Notes: generated from the sequence alone by a model not told the origin. A stretch of 64,000 nt of DNA from an uncultured Elusimicrobia bacterium (GCA_947306425.1 CAMZGO010000003.1:62001-126000), one strand, 5' to 3'; numbered from the stretch's first letter, positions 7,033 to 16,028 are shown. A program made the numbers and translations.

Positions 7033-9051
7033 CTAAAATTTAAACGATACTTCCCTGCCGGGCCATAAAATTTCCGCCGTAATTTGGTATCTTTCAGGTA
7101 TTGCTGCCCAAGCCATAACCATATATTCCATTTGTTCATTTGCACCATGAGTACCTGACACACCCATAACAATTTTTTCTGCTTTTGCGGCAAAAGCCGT
7201 TTGTGCGGCAGCAGTAAAGAAATTATTGCTGCTAACCATTATTGGGTGTACCTGACGGCCGAAATTTTCTGCTTTCAAAATTACTTGCGTGAATAATTCT
7301 TTATAATCAACACTTACCGCTTCCCTATTTTTGCCGGCATTCCAATTTTCAAGCGGGCGCGCATAAAGAACGATAATGTTGACTTCGGTATCTTTCAAAT
7401 CTGCCAAAACTTTTTCAAAGTGATACAGTTTATTGGCGTCTTTTACCGTTACTAAAACATTCTCTTTATAAGGCAGATTTTCTAGAGCCTTGCTTAATTC
7501 CGGCACTTGCGTTTCGTTTAACTTTTCGCGCGGGCCTTCTTCAAACATAATATTTGCTTTTTTTGCGTTTAAGCGGCTTGATATATAGAAAATCGTATAT
7601 AGCACAAGCCCGAAAGAGACACCAGAAATTGTTGCCACTTTTTTGGTAATCAAGTTAATGCCTGCCAAGGCCACGACCACCAAACCCACAAAAATTGCAC
7701 CGACAGGTATATAAAAATGGTCAAATTTGATATTGAAAGGCATCATAAATTCGCGTTTTTGTTCGCGGTTTTTAAAGCGCAGTATTACAATAGACACCAT
7801 TTCAAATACGAAACTCCAAAGCACACCGAAAGCATACGCTTGGCCGATTAAATACACTTTCCCTCGTGATAAGAAAATAACTATAAGTTGTGCTATACAT
7901 ATTGTGTTTATCATGTGGTAAGTTGTACCGTATTTCTTATGTATTTTGCGGAACCAATCTGTTAAAATACCTGATTCCGCTATACGGTTCATTGTACCGT
8001 TTGCGCCGATAATTGATGTGTTCACAGCACCGCAAAGCATTAAACCGCCGGCAAAAACCACCGCCGCTTGAAGTATAAGTTTCAAAATTGTAGGCCCGGT
8101 TAAAGACATAGCTAAACCGGAAAGCATATTATCGCTGTACTGCGGTAAATTTTTGGGCCCGATAATCAAGTAAGATAAAAAGGTTAAACCGCCGGTAAAC
8201 ACTACTGCGAAAACGAAAATTATCAAAGCGGTTTTTTTAAGGTTCTGTATTTTGGGATATTCCAGTTCTCTAAAAACCTGTGCTAGTGTTTCCAAACCGC
8301 TCAAAGCCAAAACGGAATGCCCGAGTGCTATCAAAACGCCGATATAGCCCACTTTCTGCATAAACGGTATATTGACAACCCAACCCATAGCCTCTTGCGT
8401 TAATTGCGGCTTTAAAGGCGGTAAAGTTACTGTGCCGCGCAAAGCCAAAGTAATGCCGGACCAAACAAATAAAATACCGCAAATTATTAAGGAAAGTTTA
8501 ATAATTTTTGCGCTCTTTTCGCTGGAATCTGCTATACCTTTAACATTTTGGTACCAAAAGTAAATAACAACTGCGGCGGCAAATATCATTGAAAACATTT
8601 CCGGATTAAGCGTAAAATTTATTTTAAAAATAGCCAAAGTTGAATTGATTAAACCGATTAAATAATTGCCGGCACTTAGTCCGCTGATAGGCCCTGTCAA
8701 AGCCATATCAAAGAGCAGGGCAGACGCCGCAAGTTGCGCGGCCTTTTCGCCAAGGCCTGCACTAACTACGGGGAAAACGCCGCTCCTGGTAAACATTGAG
8801 CAGGACTCAAGATACATCATCAGCAGTAAGCCTGAAAAGAATGATACTCCCAAAATGTACCATGGAAAAGCGGGACCGAAAGCATTGTAAGCAATACCGC
8901 CAGCATAAAAAGCACTTGAGCCGAAATCGCATAAAACAATAGCGGCTGCTTTCCAAAAGGTAATAAAAGTGAGCATAGCGGTAGATATTACCACCACGCT
9001 TTTTACTTTAGAATTCTTTTGCAGGCCTGTTTGAGTGTCTTCCGGGTTCAT
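7033..9051 (-). CDS. APC-family amino-acid permease with C-terminal USP-like domain
   Basis: A 672-residue membrane transporter. About twelve hydrophobic segments from residue 20 to about 490 follow the APC superfamily pattern, with the glycine-rich first helix region (FGSSAFYAGGIAYNAFGP) and an LSGLETLAQVFRELEYP loop typical of amino-acid/polyamine carriers. Residues 525-672 form a soluble domain (ENVLVTVKDANKLYHFEKVL ... EKIVMGVSGTHG) resembling a universal-stress-protein fold, as in other APC-USP fusions. The substrate cannot be read from sequence. The gene follows the EIIA-like gene by 2 bases, a tight pair that suggests regulation of uptake by phosphorylation. ATG 9049-9051 is a good start. 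Confidence 0.85.
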   Translation of the reverse strand: MNPEDTQTGLQKNSKVKSVVVISTAMLTFITFWKAAAIVLCDFGSSAFYAGGIAYNAFGPAFPWYILGVSFFSGLLLMMYLESCSMFTRSGVFPVVSAGLGEKAAQLAASALLFDMALTGPISGLSAGNYLIGLINSTLAIFKINFTLNPEMFSMIFAAAVVIYFWYQNVKGIADSSEKSAKIIKLSLIICGILFVWSGITLALRGTVTLPPLKPQLTQEAMGWVVNIPFMQKVGYIGVLIALGHSVLALSGLETLAQVFRELEYPKIQNLKKTALIIFVFAVVFTGGLTFLSYLIIGPKNLPQYSDNMLSGLAMSLTGPTILKLILQAAVVFAGGLMLCGAVNTSIIGANGTMNRIAESGILTDWFRKIHKKYGTTYHMINTICIAQLIVIFLSRGKVYLIGQAYAFGVLWSFVFEMVSIVILRFKNREQKREFMMPFNIKFDHFYIPVGAIFVGLVVVALAGINLITKKVATISGVSFGLVLYTIFYISSRLNAKKANIMFEEGPREKLNETQVPELSKALENLPYKENVLVTVKDANKLYHFEKVLADLKDTEVNIIVLYARPLENWNAGKNREAVSVDYKELFTQVILKAENFGRQVHPIMVSSNNFFTAAAQTAFAAKAEKIVMGVSGTHGANEQMEYMVMAWAAIPERYQITAEILWPGREVSFKF

Positions 9052-9053
9052 AT

Positions 9054-9497
9054 TTAAAAGGGTAATTTAGCAGCAATTTCTTCCACAGTCTTAAGTTTAG
9101 AAAGTTCTTCAATGAATTGGGGGGTAAAAGTTTCCGCCAACTTAGCAAGCAGTTTTAAATGCTCCGGGAAGAACTGTTCCCCGCTCGGTGAAAGAAATAA
9201 GAACATAACCTTGATTTGTAATCCAAAATCATCTTTGATGCCCTGCGGTATTATAGCAATTGCAGCCCTGAAAGCGGTTAAGCCATCCATGCGCGCATGC
9301 GGTATACTTAAACCTGTATCAAGTGTTGTACTTATACCCTGTTCACGTTTCATTACAGCCTTAAAGACTTCCTCTTGATTCAAAACAGTTCCGCTGCAAA
9401 CATTAGTTATCAAATACTTGACAAGTTCCTGTTTTGTTGAAGGATTCGTTATTAAAGAAATTTGCTGCGAGTTTATTTTTAAAGGATTTATCTCCAT
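9054..9497 (-). CDS. PTS EIIA-like (fructose/nitrogen type) regulatory protein
   Basis: A PtsN/EIIA-Fru fold protein of 147 residues from ATG 9495-9497. An upstream in-frame TTG at 9510-9512 would add five residues, but I see no ribosome-binding site for it. The phospho-acceptor His lies in the family motif TGLSIPHAR (His67 from the ATG), followed by a long alpha/beta core (MFLFLSPSGEQFFPEHLKLL). No sugar-specific EIIB/EIIC genes are nearby; it is instead directly upstream of the APC permease, so it probably acts as a phosphorylation-dependent regulator of that permease or of nitrogen metabolism. That role is inferred from context. Confidence 0.85.
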   Translation of the reverse strand: MEINPLKINSQQISLITNPSTKQELVKYLITNVCSGTVLNQEEVFKAVMKREQGISTTLDTGLSIPHARMDGLTAFRAAIAIIPQGIKDDFGLQIKVMFLFLSPSGEQFFPEHLKLLAKLAETFTPQFIEELSKLKTVEEIAAKLPF

Positions 9498-9680
9498 ATA
9501 TAAATAGTACAAAATGGCGGGCTTGTTTGCAAGCGGGAATATGTTAAAAATACTTTCCGTAATTGTACATTATACTTTTTGTTCTCGTTTGTTTTATTTC
9601 TAAAGCATTGATATAGGACTTTAGGGTAAGATTATTATAGGTCCAAATTCTTGTTAAAATTTCCCTTTTGGCCCTTTTAA

Positions 9681-9710
9681 ACTGTTTTTAAAAACGGTAA
9701 AATTTATATA
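9681..9710 (+). promoter_or_regulatory. Promoter with palindrome upstream of the 53-residue ORF
   Basis: A near-perfect palindrome, ACTGTTTTTAAAAACGGT (9681-9698), directly precedes a TAAAAT -10 candidate (9698-9703). A repressor site between -35 and -10 is possible. The expected leader to the small ORF would be very short. Confidence 0.35.
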
Positions 9711-9724
9711 GAAAGGAAGTATTT

Positions 9725-9886
9725 ATGAAACATACACTAAGGTTTTTATTATCAATCAGCAATACTAAAATGGTTGTCTTAAACAGCGAGGGCAAACAAA
9801 ATTATTTTGTCGGATACAAAGAAAGCCCCCTTGGTATACGGCACAATTTAAACAAATTAGCCAATTGCATAGCTGAATATGACTGA
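9725..9886 (+). CDS. Small hypothetical protein, 53 residues
   Basis: A short ORF beginning MKHTLRFLLSISNTKMVVLN and ending NKLANCIAEYD. It is supported by a strong Shine-Dalgarno (AAAGGAAG, six bases before ATG 9725), an upstream promoter-like region and an intrinsic terminator 35 bases after the stop. That makes a complete small transcription unit in the gap between the EIIA-like gene and lpxK. No family is recognised and there is no clear membrane segment. The unit layout is better evidence than the peptide sequence. Confidence 0.5.
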   Translation: MKHTLRFLLSISNTKMVVLNSEGKQNYFVGYKESPLGIRHNLNKLANCIAEYD

Positions 9887-9918
9887 TAAATAGCAGTTCT
9901 ATTTATATTCTCTCCTAT

Positions 9919-9947
9919 CCCACGCCATACCCCTAGGCGTGGGTTTT
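9919..9947 (+). terminator. Intrinsic terminator after the small ORF
   Basis: The hairpin CCCACGCC-ATACCCCTA-GGCGTGGG is followed by TTTTAATTTG. It is an 8-bp GC-rich stem with a T run, placed between the small ORF and lpxK. Confidence 0.8.
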
Positions 9948-9985
9948 AATTTGCAAGAAATCCTATAAAATAATACAATAAAAAT

Positions 9986-11056
9986 ATGGGGTTAGAAAAT
10001 TTACGTAAAAAAATTCTTAAATATAAGGCAGGCAAAATAACACTCAAGGTTTTTGCCTTTTTGTATTTGATTGGTATAAAAATAAATTTTCTTCTTTATA
10101 AATTAAAGATAAAGAAACAAAGGAGTGTTGATTCTTTCGTTCTTTGTATAGGTAATATAACTGCCGGCGGAACAGGCAAGACACCTACGGTGTTGCTTGC
10201 TGCCGGATTACTTTCGGAAACGGGTATAAGGACGGCGGTTATATCACGCGGATATAAACGCCCTAAAAAAGGGCAAGAGGTGGTGGTATTATACGACCAA
10301 GAAAATATAAATTGGCAAGATGCCGGTGATGAACCTTATATGATGAACTTGCTTTTAAAAGATAAACAAGTGCCTGTTATTGTAAGTAAGAGCCGGTATA
10401 AAGCAGCGAAATATGCTACGGAAGAATTTAAAAGCCAAGTGATTTTGCTTGATGACGGTTTTCAGCATCACAAATTAAAGAGGAATAGAAATATTATTTT
10501 GTTGGACGCCAAAAATCCTTTTGGCGGAGGTCTTTTACCCTATGGTAATTTAAGGGAACCGTTAACTGCTTTGCGCCGTGCGGATTTGGCTATATTGACG
10601 CACAGTGATTTAGTACCTAAGACTAAAATTGAAAATATCAAAAAGGAAATTAAAATTTATAATCCTTGTTTAAAAGTTTTACAAGCCAGCCACAAGCCAA
10701 AAAATTATTTTGATTTTATAAAAAGAGAGACTGTAGCCCTTGATATTTTAAAAGGCCCTGCTGCATGTTTCTGTGCTTTGGGGGACCCTGAATCTTTTGA
10801 AATTACTTTAAAAAATTTAGGTCTTAATATAAAGAAAAATTGGCGTTTCGCCGACCACAAAGAATATAAAATTTCGGACATTAAAAAAATAGCTGATATG
10901 CGCGGGAATTTGCCTCTGATTACCACTTTTAAGGATTATGTAAAGCTTCCTGCCGGCTGGCAGGATTATATCAAAGATAATTTCTATATGCTTGAAATTG
11001 AAATGTCTTTAAATGACACTGACCTTGAAATTTTTAAGCAAGTTATCAAACCGTAA
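9986..11056 (+). CDS. lpxK: Tetraacyldisaccharide 4'-kinase (lipid A synthesis)
   Basis: A 356-residue inner-membrane kinase that phosphorylates the 4' position of the lipid A precursor. Evidence: an N-terminal hydrophobic anchor (about residues 20-40), P-loop NITAGGTGKTPT (57-68), VISRGYKRP, and the LpxK signature LLDDGFQHHKLKR (about 155-167). The length is usual for the family. Its presence shows an outer membrane with lipid A, supporting a Gram-negative host. The start at ATG 9986 has only a weak Shine-Dalgarno. A T-tract pilin promoter starts just after its stop. Confidence 0.95.
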   Translation: MGLENLRKKILKYKAGKITLKVFAFLYLIGIKINFLLYKLKIKKQRSVDSFVLCIGNITAGGTGKTPTVLLAAGLLSETGIRTAVISRGYKRPKKGQEVVVLYDQENINWQDAGDEPYMMNLLLKDKQVPVIVSKSRYKAAKYATEEFKSQVILLDDGFQHHKLKRNRNIILLDAKNPFGGGLLPYGNLREPLTALRRADLAILTHSDLVPKTKIENIKKEIKIYNPCLKVLQASHKPKNYFDFIKRETVALDILKGPAACFCALGDPESFEITLKNLGLNIKKNWRFADHKEYKISDIKKIADMRGNLPLITTFKDYVKLPAGWQDYIKDNFYMLEIEMSLNDTDLEIFKQVIKP

Positions 11057-11104
11057 GAATTTTTCTTCTTATTTGTAAATATTTGCGTTTTTATCACTTT
11101 TCTG

Positions 11105-11131
11105 TTGACATTTTTTTTTTTTTTCTAAAAT
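11105..11131 (+). promoter_or_regulatory. Pilin 2 promoter with T14 tract in the spacer
   Basis: A consensus -35 TTGACA (11105-11110) is followed by 14 T (11111-11124), C and -10 TAAAAT (11126-11131). The spacer is only 15 bases, so as sequenced this promoter is probably weak; two extra T would bring it to 17. The layout is the same as at 54380. Confidence 0.75.
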
Positions 11132-11164
11132 ATTAATGTAGATTATATTTTAATGAGGTAATTT

Positions 11165-11692
11165 ATGTTAAAAAATTATAGAAAAAATTATAAAGGTTTT
11201 ACTTTGATAGAACTTTTAGTAGTAGTTTTAATTATAGGCATACTTGCCGCTGTTGCCTTGCCGCAATATCAAATGATAGTCGGTAAAGCAAAATTTTCTA
11301 CTTTGAAAAATATTACAAAAAGTTTACAACAATCTGCTCAAAGATATTATTTAATCAATAGTGAATACCCTAAAACAATGGCTGGAATTGACATTGATTT
11401 AAGTATTAAAAAGGAAAAAACAACAAGTCATACTTTAGAAATAACAACAAGAGATAATATTATTTGTGACGTTTGGTGCAATCATCCGGAGACAGAAGGA
11501 TATGTCGCTTGTTATAGAAAAATTTTTGGTAAAAATACACATTATTATGTGCGTCGTGAAACAGGAAAACCTTTGTATTGTTTAGTTTCAGAAAGTCCAA
11601 GCCCAACACATCCTGCAAGCCGTTTATGTGCAAAAGAAACCAATAGACCAATAGCGTCAAGTTGTACTACTATATGTGAATATAATTACTAA
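11165..11692 (+). CDS. Type IV pilin-like protein (pilin 2)
   Basis: A 175-residue prepilin with cleavage after Gly in NYKG|FTLIELLVVV and the shared helix ending ALPQYQM. The globular domain is a clear paralogue of pilin 1: both have KAKF.TLKNITKSLQQS.QRYYL, ACYRKIFG-like and RLCAKETN motifs and the same length, but they diverge in the exposed middle part (IKKEKTTSHT... versus VKSESLTNYG...). This looks like an antigen-like pattern of conserved frame and variable loops. The Shine-Dalgarno GAGG precedes ATG 11165. It converges with recG, with one base between the two stops. Confidence 0.93.
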   Translation: MLKNYRKNYKGFTLIELLVVVLIIGILAAVALPQYQMIVGKAKFSTLKNITKSLQQSAQRYYLINSEYPKTMAGIDIDLSIKKEKTTSHTLEITTRDNIICDVWCNHPETEGYVACYRKIFGKNTHYYVRRETGKPLYCLVSESPSPTHPASRLCAKETNRPIASSCTTICEYNY

Positions 11693-11693
11693 T

Positions 11694-13769
11694 CTACCCC
11701 AAGTCAATAAGCGGCCATTTCTTCTGATAAAGTTCAATTAGGCGGCGTTTTAGGGCGGCGTGTTCGGGTAAAGTTAAAAAGAAATCTTTATTTACTAAAT
11801 AATCGCGGTCCTCAACAGCCCATTTTAGGACATCTTTATCGCGTAAAATATCGCCAGCCTTAAATTCAAGTTCGCCGCTTTGGCGTGTACCGAGTATTTC
11901 ACCCGGGCCGCGTATTTCAAGGTCCTTTTCGCCGATTTTGAAACCGTCGCAAGTTTGGCAAATTATATTTATTCTTTCTTTTGAGATTGTGCTTAAATTT
12001 TTTGTTACAAGGTAGCAACTTGACGGCTTTTCCCCGCGGCCGATTCTGCCGCGCAGTTGATGTAAACTTGCCAAACCAAAACGCTCCGCATTTTCAATAA
12101 TCATAACAGTCGCGTTTTTAACGTCTATACCAACCTCAATAACAGGCGTGGCAAATAAAATATCAATTTTTTTGGCTAAAAAATCTTCCATTATTTTTTG
12201 CTTTTCTTTGGGTTTCATTGCACCATGTATCAAGCCTAAATTAAAGTTTGGAAATTTTTGTTTTGCCGCTTCAAATTCGGCAGTTACCGCTTTCAGTTCA
12301 AGTTTATCACTCTCGTCAATTAATGGGTAAACGATATAAACTTGCTCGCCGCGCAAAACCGCCTCTTGCGCTTTTAAAAATGCCTCGGTTTCTGAAGTTT
12401 GAAAAGTTTTAATTTCCTGCCTGCCTTTTGGGAGTTCGGAGATTGTTGACACGTCCAAGTCCCCGTAAAAAGCAAGGGCAAAAGTGCGCGGAATAGGTGT
12501 TGCGGTCATTGAAAGCATATCAACCTGCTCCGCTTTTTGGCGAAGTTTCGCGCGTTGTTTTACACCGAAGCGGTGCTGTTCGTCAATCACAATTAAACCG
12601 AGATTTTTAAATTCCACTTTATCTTCAATTAAAGCATGTGTGCCGATTAAAATTTGAATTTCCCCGTTTGCCAATTTGTTTAGCAAAGTTTGGCGTTCTT
12701 TTGCCGTTGTTTTTGAAGTAAGCAAAGCGGTATTCACGCCAAGCGGTTTTAAGTATTTATTTAGCGTAATAAAGTGTTGCGTTGCTAAAATTTCCGTCGG
12801 TGCCATAAATGCTCCCTGAAGTCCGCTTTCCACCGCAAGCAAAAGCGCTGAAATTGCCACCACAGTTTTACCGGAGCCCACGTCGCCTTGCACTAATCTT
12901 GTCATGGCTGTTGGTGTGAGCATATCTTTAAATATTTCGTTTATAACTTTTATTTGAGAGGGGGTAAAATTAAAACCTAAATTATTTTTGAAAGGTGTTA
13001 AATATTTTTTTGTTAAGGTGTATTTATGTTTTTTTTGTACCACAAATTTTTGGCGCGCTTTTAAGTTAAAAGCAAGCGTCATAAGCAAAAATTCTTCGTA
13101 GATTAAACGCCTTCTTGCATTTTCAAGTTCCGCAGTTGAAATAGGAAAATGTATTGCTTTTATTGCCTGTTTGGCCTGCAAAAGGCCGCGTTTTTTAAGT
13201 AAATCAAGAGGTAAAATTTCTTCTTCGTCAACTAAATAATTTTGCAAGGCATTTGCCTGTGCAGACCTCAAGGATTTTTGTGTTAAGCCCTTGGTAAGCG
13301 AATATAGTGGAATTAAGGCGTCTACATTATATTTTAAATCGTGGCTTTCAAGCGGATAATATTCTTCAACCAGAATTTTATTGCTTATGAAAGAATTTTT
13401 ATTTTCACGTTTACCGACAATCCAAAACCAGGCCCCTGTTTTAAAAGCCTGCCGCAAAGGCAGCAGAGTGTCAAATTTAAAAGTGCGTTTTTTGAACCAA
13501 ACGGCCTCATAAATTTGTTTATCTTCACCCTCAAGCATAACTTTAAAAATATCTAAAGTACGGGCTTTGATTGTTTGTACGTTTAAAACTTTAAAAGGGG
13601 CGCAAATATCTTCAATATGTTTAAAAGAACCTAAGGGCGCGTTTTTGCGCCTGTCGCTGTAAGTGCGGGGATAATAATGAAGTAAATCAGAAACCGTATC
13701 AATATCTAAAGCGGCAAAAAGTTTTGCTTTTGCCTCCCCGATACCTTTTAAGTTCCTGATATTTGCCAT
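11694..13769 (-). CDS. recG: ATP-dependent DNA helicase RecG
   Basis: A 691-residue branch-migrating helicase that remodels stalled forks and Holliday junctions. The N-terminal wedge domain (about residues 55-150) is followed by SF2 motifs: Walker A GDVGSGKT (295-302), the DEQH box in IVIDEQHRFGV (about 390-400), motif III TATPIPRT, and motif VI QLRGRIGRGEK with the RecG C-terminal TRQSGE region. The length is normal. The start ATG 13767-13769 lies immediately after the stop of the NfnA-like gene, so the genes form one operon (RNA order nfnB, nfnA, recG). Confidence 0.96.
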   Translation of the reverse strand: MANIRNLKGIGEAKAKLFAALDIDTVSDLLHYYPRTYSDRRKNAPLGSFKHIEDICAPFKVLNVQTIKARTLDIFKVMLEGEDKQIYEAVWFKKRTFKFDTLLPLRQAFKTGAWFWIVGKRENKNSFISNKILVEEYYPLESHDLKYNVDALIPLYSLTKGLTQKSLRSAQANALQNYLVDEEEILPLDLLKKRGLLQAKQAIKAIHFPISTAELENARRRLIYEEFLLMTLAFNLKARQKFVVQKKHKYTLTKKYLTPFKNNLGFNFTPSQIKVINEIFKDMLTPTAMTRLVQGDVGSGKTVVAISALLLAVESGLQGAFMAPTEILATQHFITLNKYLKPLGVNTALLTSKTTAKERQTLLNKLANGEIQILIGTHALIEDKVEFKNLGLIVIDEQHRFGVKQRAKLRQKAEQVDMLSMTATPIPRTFALAFYGDLDVSTISELPKGRQEIKTFQTSETEAFLKAQEAVLRGEQVYIVYPLIDESDKLELKAVTAEFEAAKQKFPNFNLGLIHGAMKPKEKQKIMEDFLAKKIDILFATPVIEVGIDVKNATVMIIENAERFGLASLHQLRGRIGRGEKPSSCYLVTKNLSTISKERINIICQTCDGFKIGEKDLEIRGPGEILGTRQSGELEFKAGDILRDKDVLKWAVEDRDYLVNKDFFLTLPEHAALKRRLIELYQKKWPLIDLG

Positions 13770-14624
13770 TTAATGCAGACCTATTTTACATTTATGATTT
13801 TTTTCAAAATCTTCAAGTTTTTGTTTTTGTTCTTGTGTATATTCGGAAGTACGTTTTATCAGATTATCAAAATTTATATTTTCCGCTTCAAACATCGGGC
13901 CGTCAACGCAGGCGAATTTTGTTTCGCCGTTTACTTCTACGCGGCAACATCCGCACATGCCTGTGCCGTCAAGCATAATCGGGTTTAAACTGGCATAAGG
14001 TTTTATGCCAAGCTGCACCATTAAGCGCGCGGTAAATTTCATCATCGGTATAGGCCCGATTATAAAACCGGCATTTATTTTTGTTCCGTTTTCATGCAAG
14101 GTTTTTAAAGCGTCCGTAACCATGCCTTTTTGGCCTTTACTGCCGTCATCAGTTGCAATTACAAAAGTGTCTGAAATTTCTTGCATTTCTTTTTCCAAAA
14201 TCAGCAAATTTGCGGTTCTTGCACCGAGTATTGAAACAATTTTGTTACCGGCTGCCTTTAATGCTTTTGCAATGGGCAGAATTTCAGCAATACCTACACC
14301 TCCGCCGACAACTGCAACAGTTCCGTAATTTTTAACAATAATTGCTTGCCCAAGCGGGCCGGCGACGCTGTCAAAACACTCCCCTGTGTTTAAGGTGTTG
14401 AATAAAATGGTGCTTTTGCCTATTGCCTGAATAATTACGGTTATGGTGCCTTTTTCTTTGTTCCAATCAACCAGGGTAACGGGCACGCGCTCACCATGTT
14501 CAGTATGACGCAAAATTACAAATTGCCCTGCTTTTGCCGAAGAAGCAATTAAGGGGGCATATATTTCAAATAGGGAAATTGTATCCGATAAATTTATTTT
14601 GTTTAAAACTTGATATTTATGCAT
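13770..14624 (-). CDS. NfnA-like FAD/NAD-binding ferredoxin-NADP reductase subunit
   Basis: A flavoprotein of 284 residues if started at ATG 14622-14624, which has AAAGGAG nine bases upstream; a start at 14648 lacks such support. Domains: an FAD-binding barrel (VLRHTEHGERVPVTL), an NAD(P)-binding domain with GGGVGIAEILPI, and a C-terminal [2Fe-2S] site, GMCGCCRVEVNG...FACVDGP. This is the pattern of NfnA/SudB (small subunit of NADH-dependent ferredoxin:NADP+ oxidoreductase) and of PyrK. It is next to the NfnB-like partner with one base between. Together they may bifurcate electrons between NADH, NADPH and ferredoxin. PyrK is less likely because no pyrD is nearby. Confidence 0.88.
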   Translation of the reverse strand: MHKYQVLNKINLSDTISLFEIYAPLIASSAKAGQFVILRHTEHGERVPVTLVDWNKEKGTITVIIQAIGKSTILFNTLNTGECFDSVAGPLGQAIIVKNYGTVAVVGGGVGIAEILPIAKALKAAGNKIVSILGARTANLLILEKEMQEISDTFVIATDDGSKGQKGMVTDALKTLHENGTKINAGFIIGPIPMMKFTARLMVQLGIKPYASLNPIMLDGTGMCGCCRVEVNGETKFACVDGPMFEAENINFDNLIKRTSEYTQEQKQKLEDFEKNHKCKIGLH

Positions 14625-14625
14625 T

Positions 14626-16020
14626 CTACTTTGCTCCTTTGGTTTCAAGATATTTATTTATTTCTACGGCGGCTGTTATACCGTCTTTCATAGCAAGTAA
14701 AACAGTTGCGCCGCCGCGTTTAATATCACCGCCGGCAAAAACACCGTTCATGGTGCTTTGTTGGTTTTCATCTAAGATTAAAGTACCCTTTTCCGTAGTT
14801 TTAAGCTGCGGGGTTGATTTCGGTATTATCGGGTTTGGTTTTTGGCCTATGGCAATAATTATACTGTCCGCTTCAATAATAAAATCAGAACCTTCAATTT
14901 CAATGGGGCGTCTGCGTCCTTTTTCATCAGGTTCGCCAAGTTTTGCGCGTGTACATTTTAAGGCATAAGCATGGCCGTTTTCATCAATTAAAACTTCTTT
15001 TTGAATAGTTAAGAAACTGAATTTTATGCCTTCTTCCATAGCATTTTCTACTTCTTCTTTACGGGCAGGCATTTCTGCTTGACTGCGGCGGTAGATAACG
15101 GTAACTTCGCCTTGCCCTAAACGGCGGGCACATCTGGCAGCATCCATGGCTGAATTACCGCCGCCCAGAACTAAAACTTTTTTGCCGATTTTGATAGGGG
15201 TATCGGATTTTTTGTCGTATGCCTTCATTAGATTTACACGTGTTAAAAATTCATTTGCGCTATAAACGCCGACTGCATTTTCCCCGGGAATACCGGCCAT
15301 CATGGGTAACCCTGCGCCGCTTCCTATGTATACCGCATCAAAATCTCTAAGAAGTTCCTCAATGCTTATTGAGGGCCCTATTAAAACATTTTCTTCAAAG
15401 TTAACGCCCATTGTTTTTAGCGTTTTAATTTCTGCTTCAATAACCTCGCGCGGTAAGCGGAAAGACGGTATACCGTAACTTAATACACCGCCTAGTTTAT
15501 GTAAAGCCTCAAAAACCGTAACTTTATGGCCTTTGCGCCTAAGTTCTGCCGCGCAGGCAAGGGATGAAGGCCCAGAACCTACACAAGCAACCTTGAAACC
15601 GCTTTCCTTTTGAGGCGAGGGCGGTATCGTTAAATTTTGTTTCCTTGCATAGTCGGCAGTATAACGCTCCAGCAAGCCTATAGAGACCGGGCCGAATTTT
15701 TCTTTTAAGGTACAAGCACCCTGGCAATATTTTTCCTGAGGGCAAACACGTCCGCAAATGGCAGGCAGTAAACTTGTTTCCATAATTTTTGAAATTGCGC
15801 CTTTTACATCATCTTTAAGCAAATATTGTATAAAAGCAGGTATCTGTACATTTACCGGACAGGCCTTTTGGCAAGGTTTATTTGGGCAGTTTAAACAACG
15901 GTTTGCTTCCTGTAAGGCCTGCTCTTTTGTCAGCCCTTGTGCGACTTCTTCAAAATTTTTAATTCTATCTTTCGGTTCTTGTCTTTGCCCGTGATTTGGG
16001 GGAACTGTTGGGTTCGGCAT
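14626..16020 (-). CDS. NfnB-like/glutamate synthase small-subunit-like flavoprotein
   Basis: A 464-residue protein of the GltD/NfnB family. The N-terminus has the Cys cluster CLNCPNKPCQKACPVNV (about 43-59) and CGRVCPQEKYCQGAC for [4Fe-4S] clusters. Two Rossmann dinucleotide folds follow: ACVGSGPSSLACA (about 144) and VLVLGGGNSAMDAA (about 286). The C-terminal VFAGGDIKRGGATVLLAMKDG binds FAD. The tight pairing with an NfnA-like gene favours an electron-bifurcating NADPH:ferredoxin enzyme, typical of anaerobes, over glutamate synthase, whose large subunit is absent here. ATG 16018-16020 has an AGGAG-type site just upstream. Confidence 0.9.
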   Translation of the reverse strand: MPNPTVPPNHGQRQEPKDRIKNFEEVAQGLTKEQALQEANRCLNCPNKPCQKACPVNVQIPAFIQYLLKDDVKGAISKIMETSLLPAICGRVCPQEKYCQGACTLKEKFGPVSIGLLERYTADYARKQNLTIPPSPQKESGFKVACVGSGPSSLACAAELRRKGHKVTVFEALHKLGGVLSYGIPSFRLPREVIEAEIKTLKTMGVNFEENVLIGPSISIEELLRDFDAVYIGSGAGLPMMAGIPGENAVGVYSANEFLTRVNLMKAYDKKSDTPIKIGKKVLVLGGGNSAMDAARCARRLGQGEVTVIYRRSQAEMPARKEEVENAMEEGIKFSFLTIQKEVLIDENGHAYALKCTRAKLGEPDEKGRRRPIEIEGSDFIIEADSIIIAIGQKPNPIIPKSTPQLKTTEKGTLILDENQQSTMNGVFAGGDIKRGGATVLLAMKDGITAAVEINKYLETKGAK

Positions 16021-16028
16021 AAAATCTC

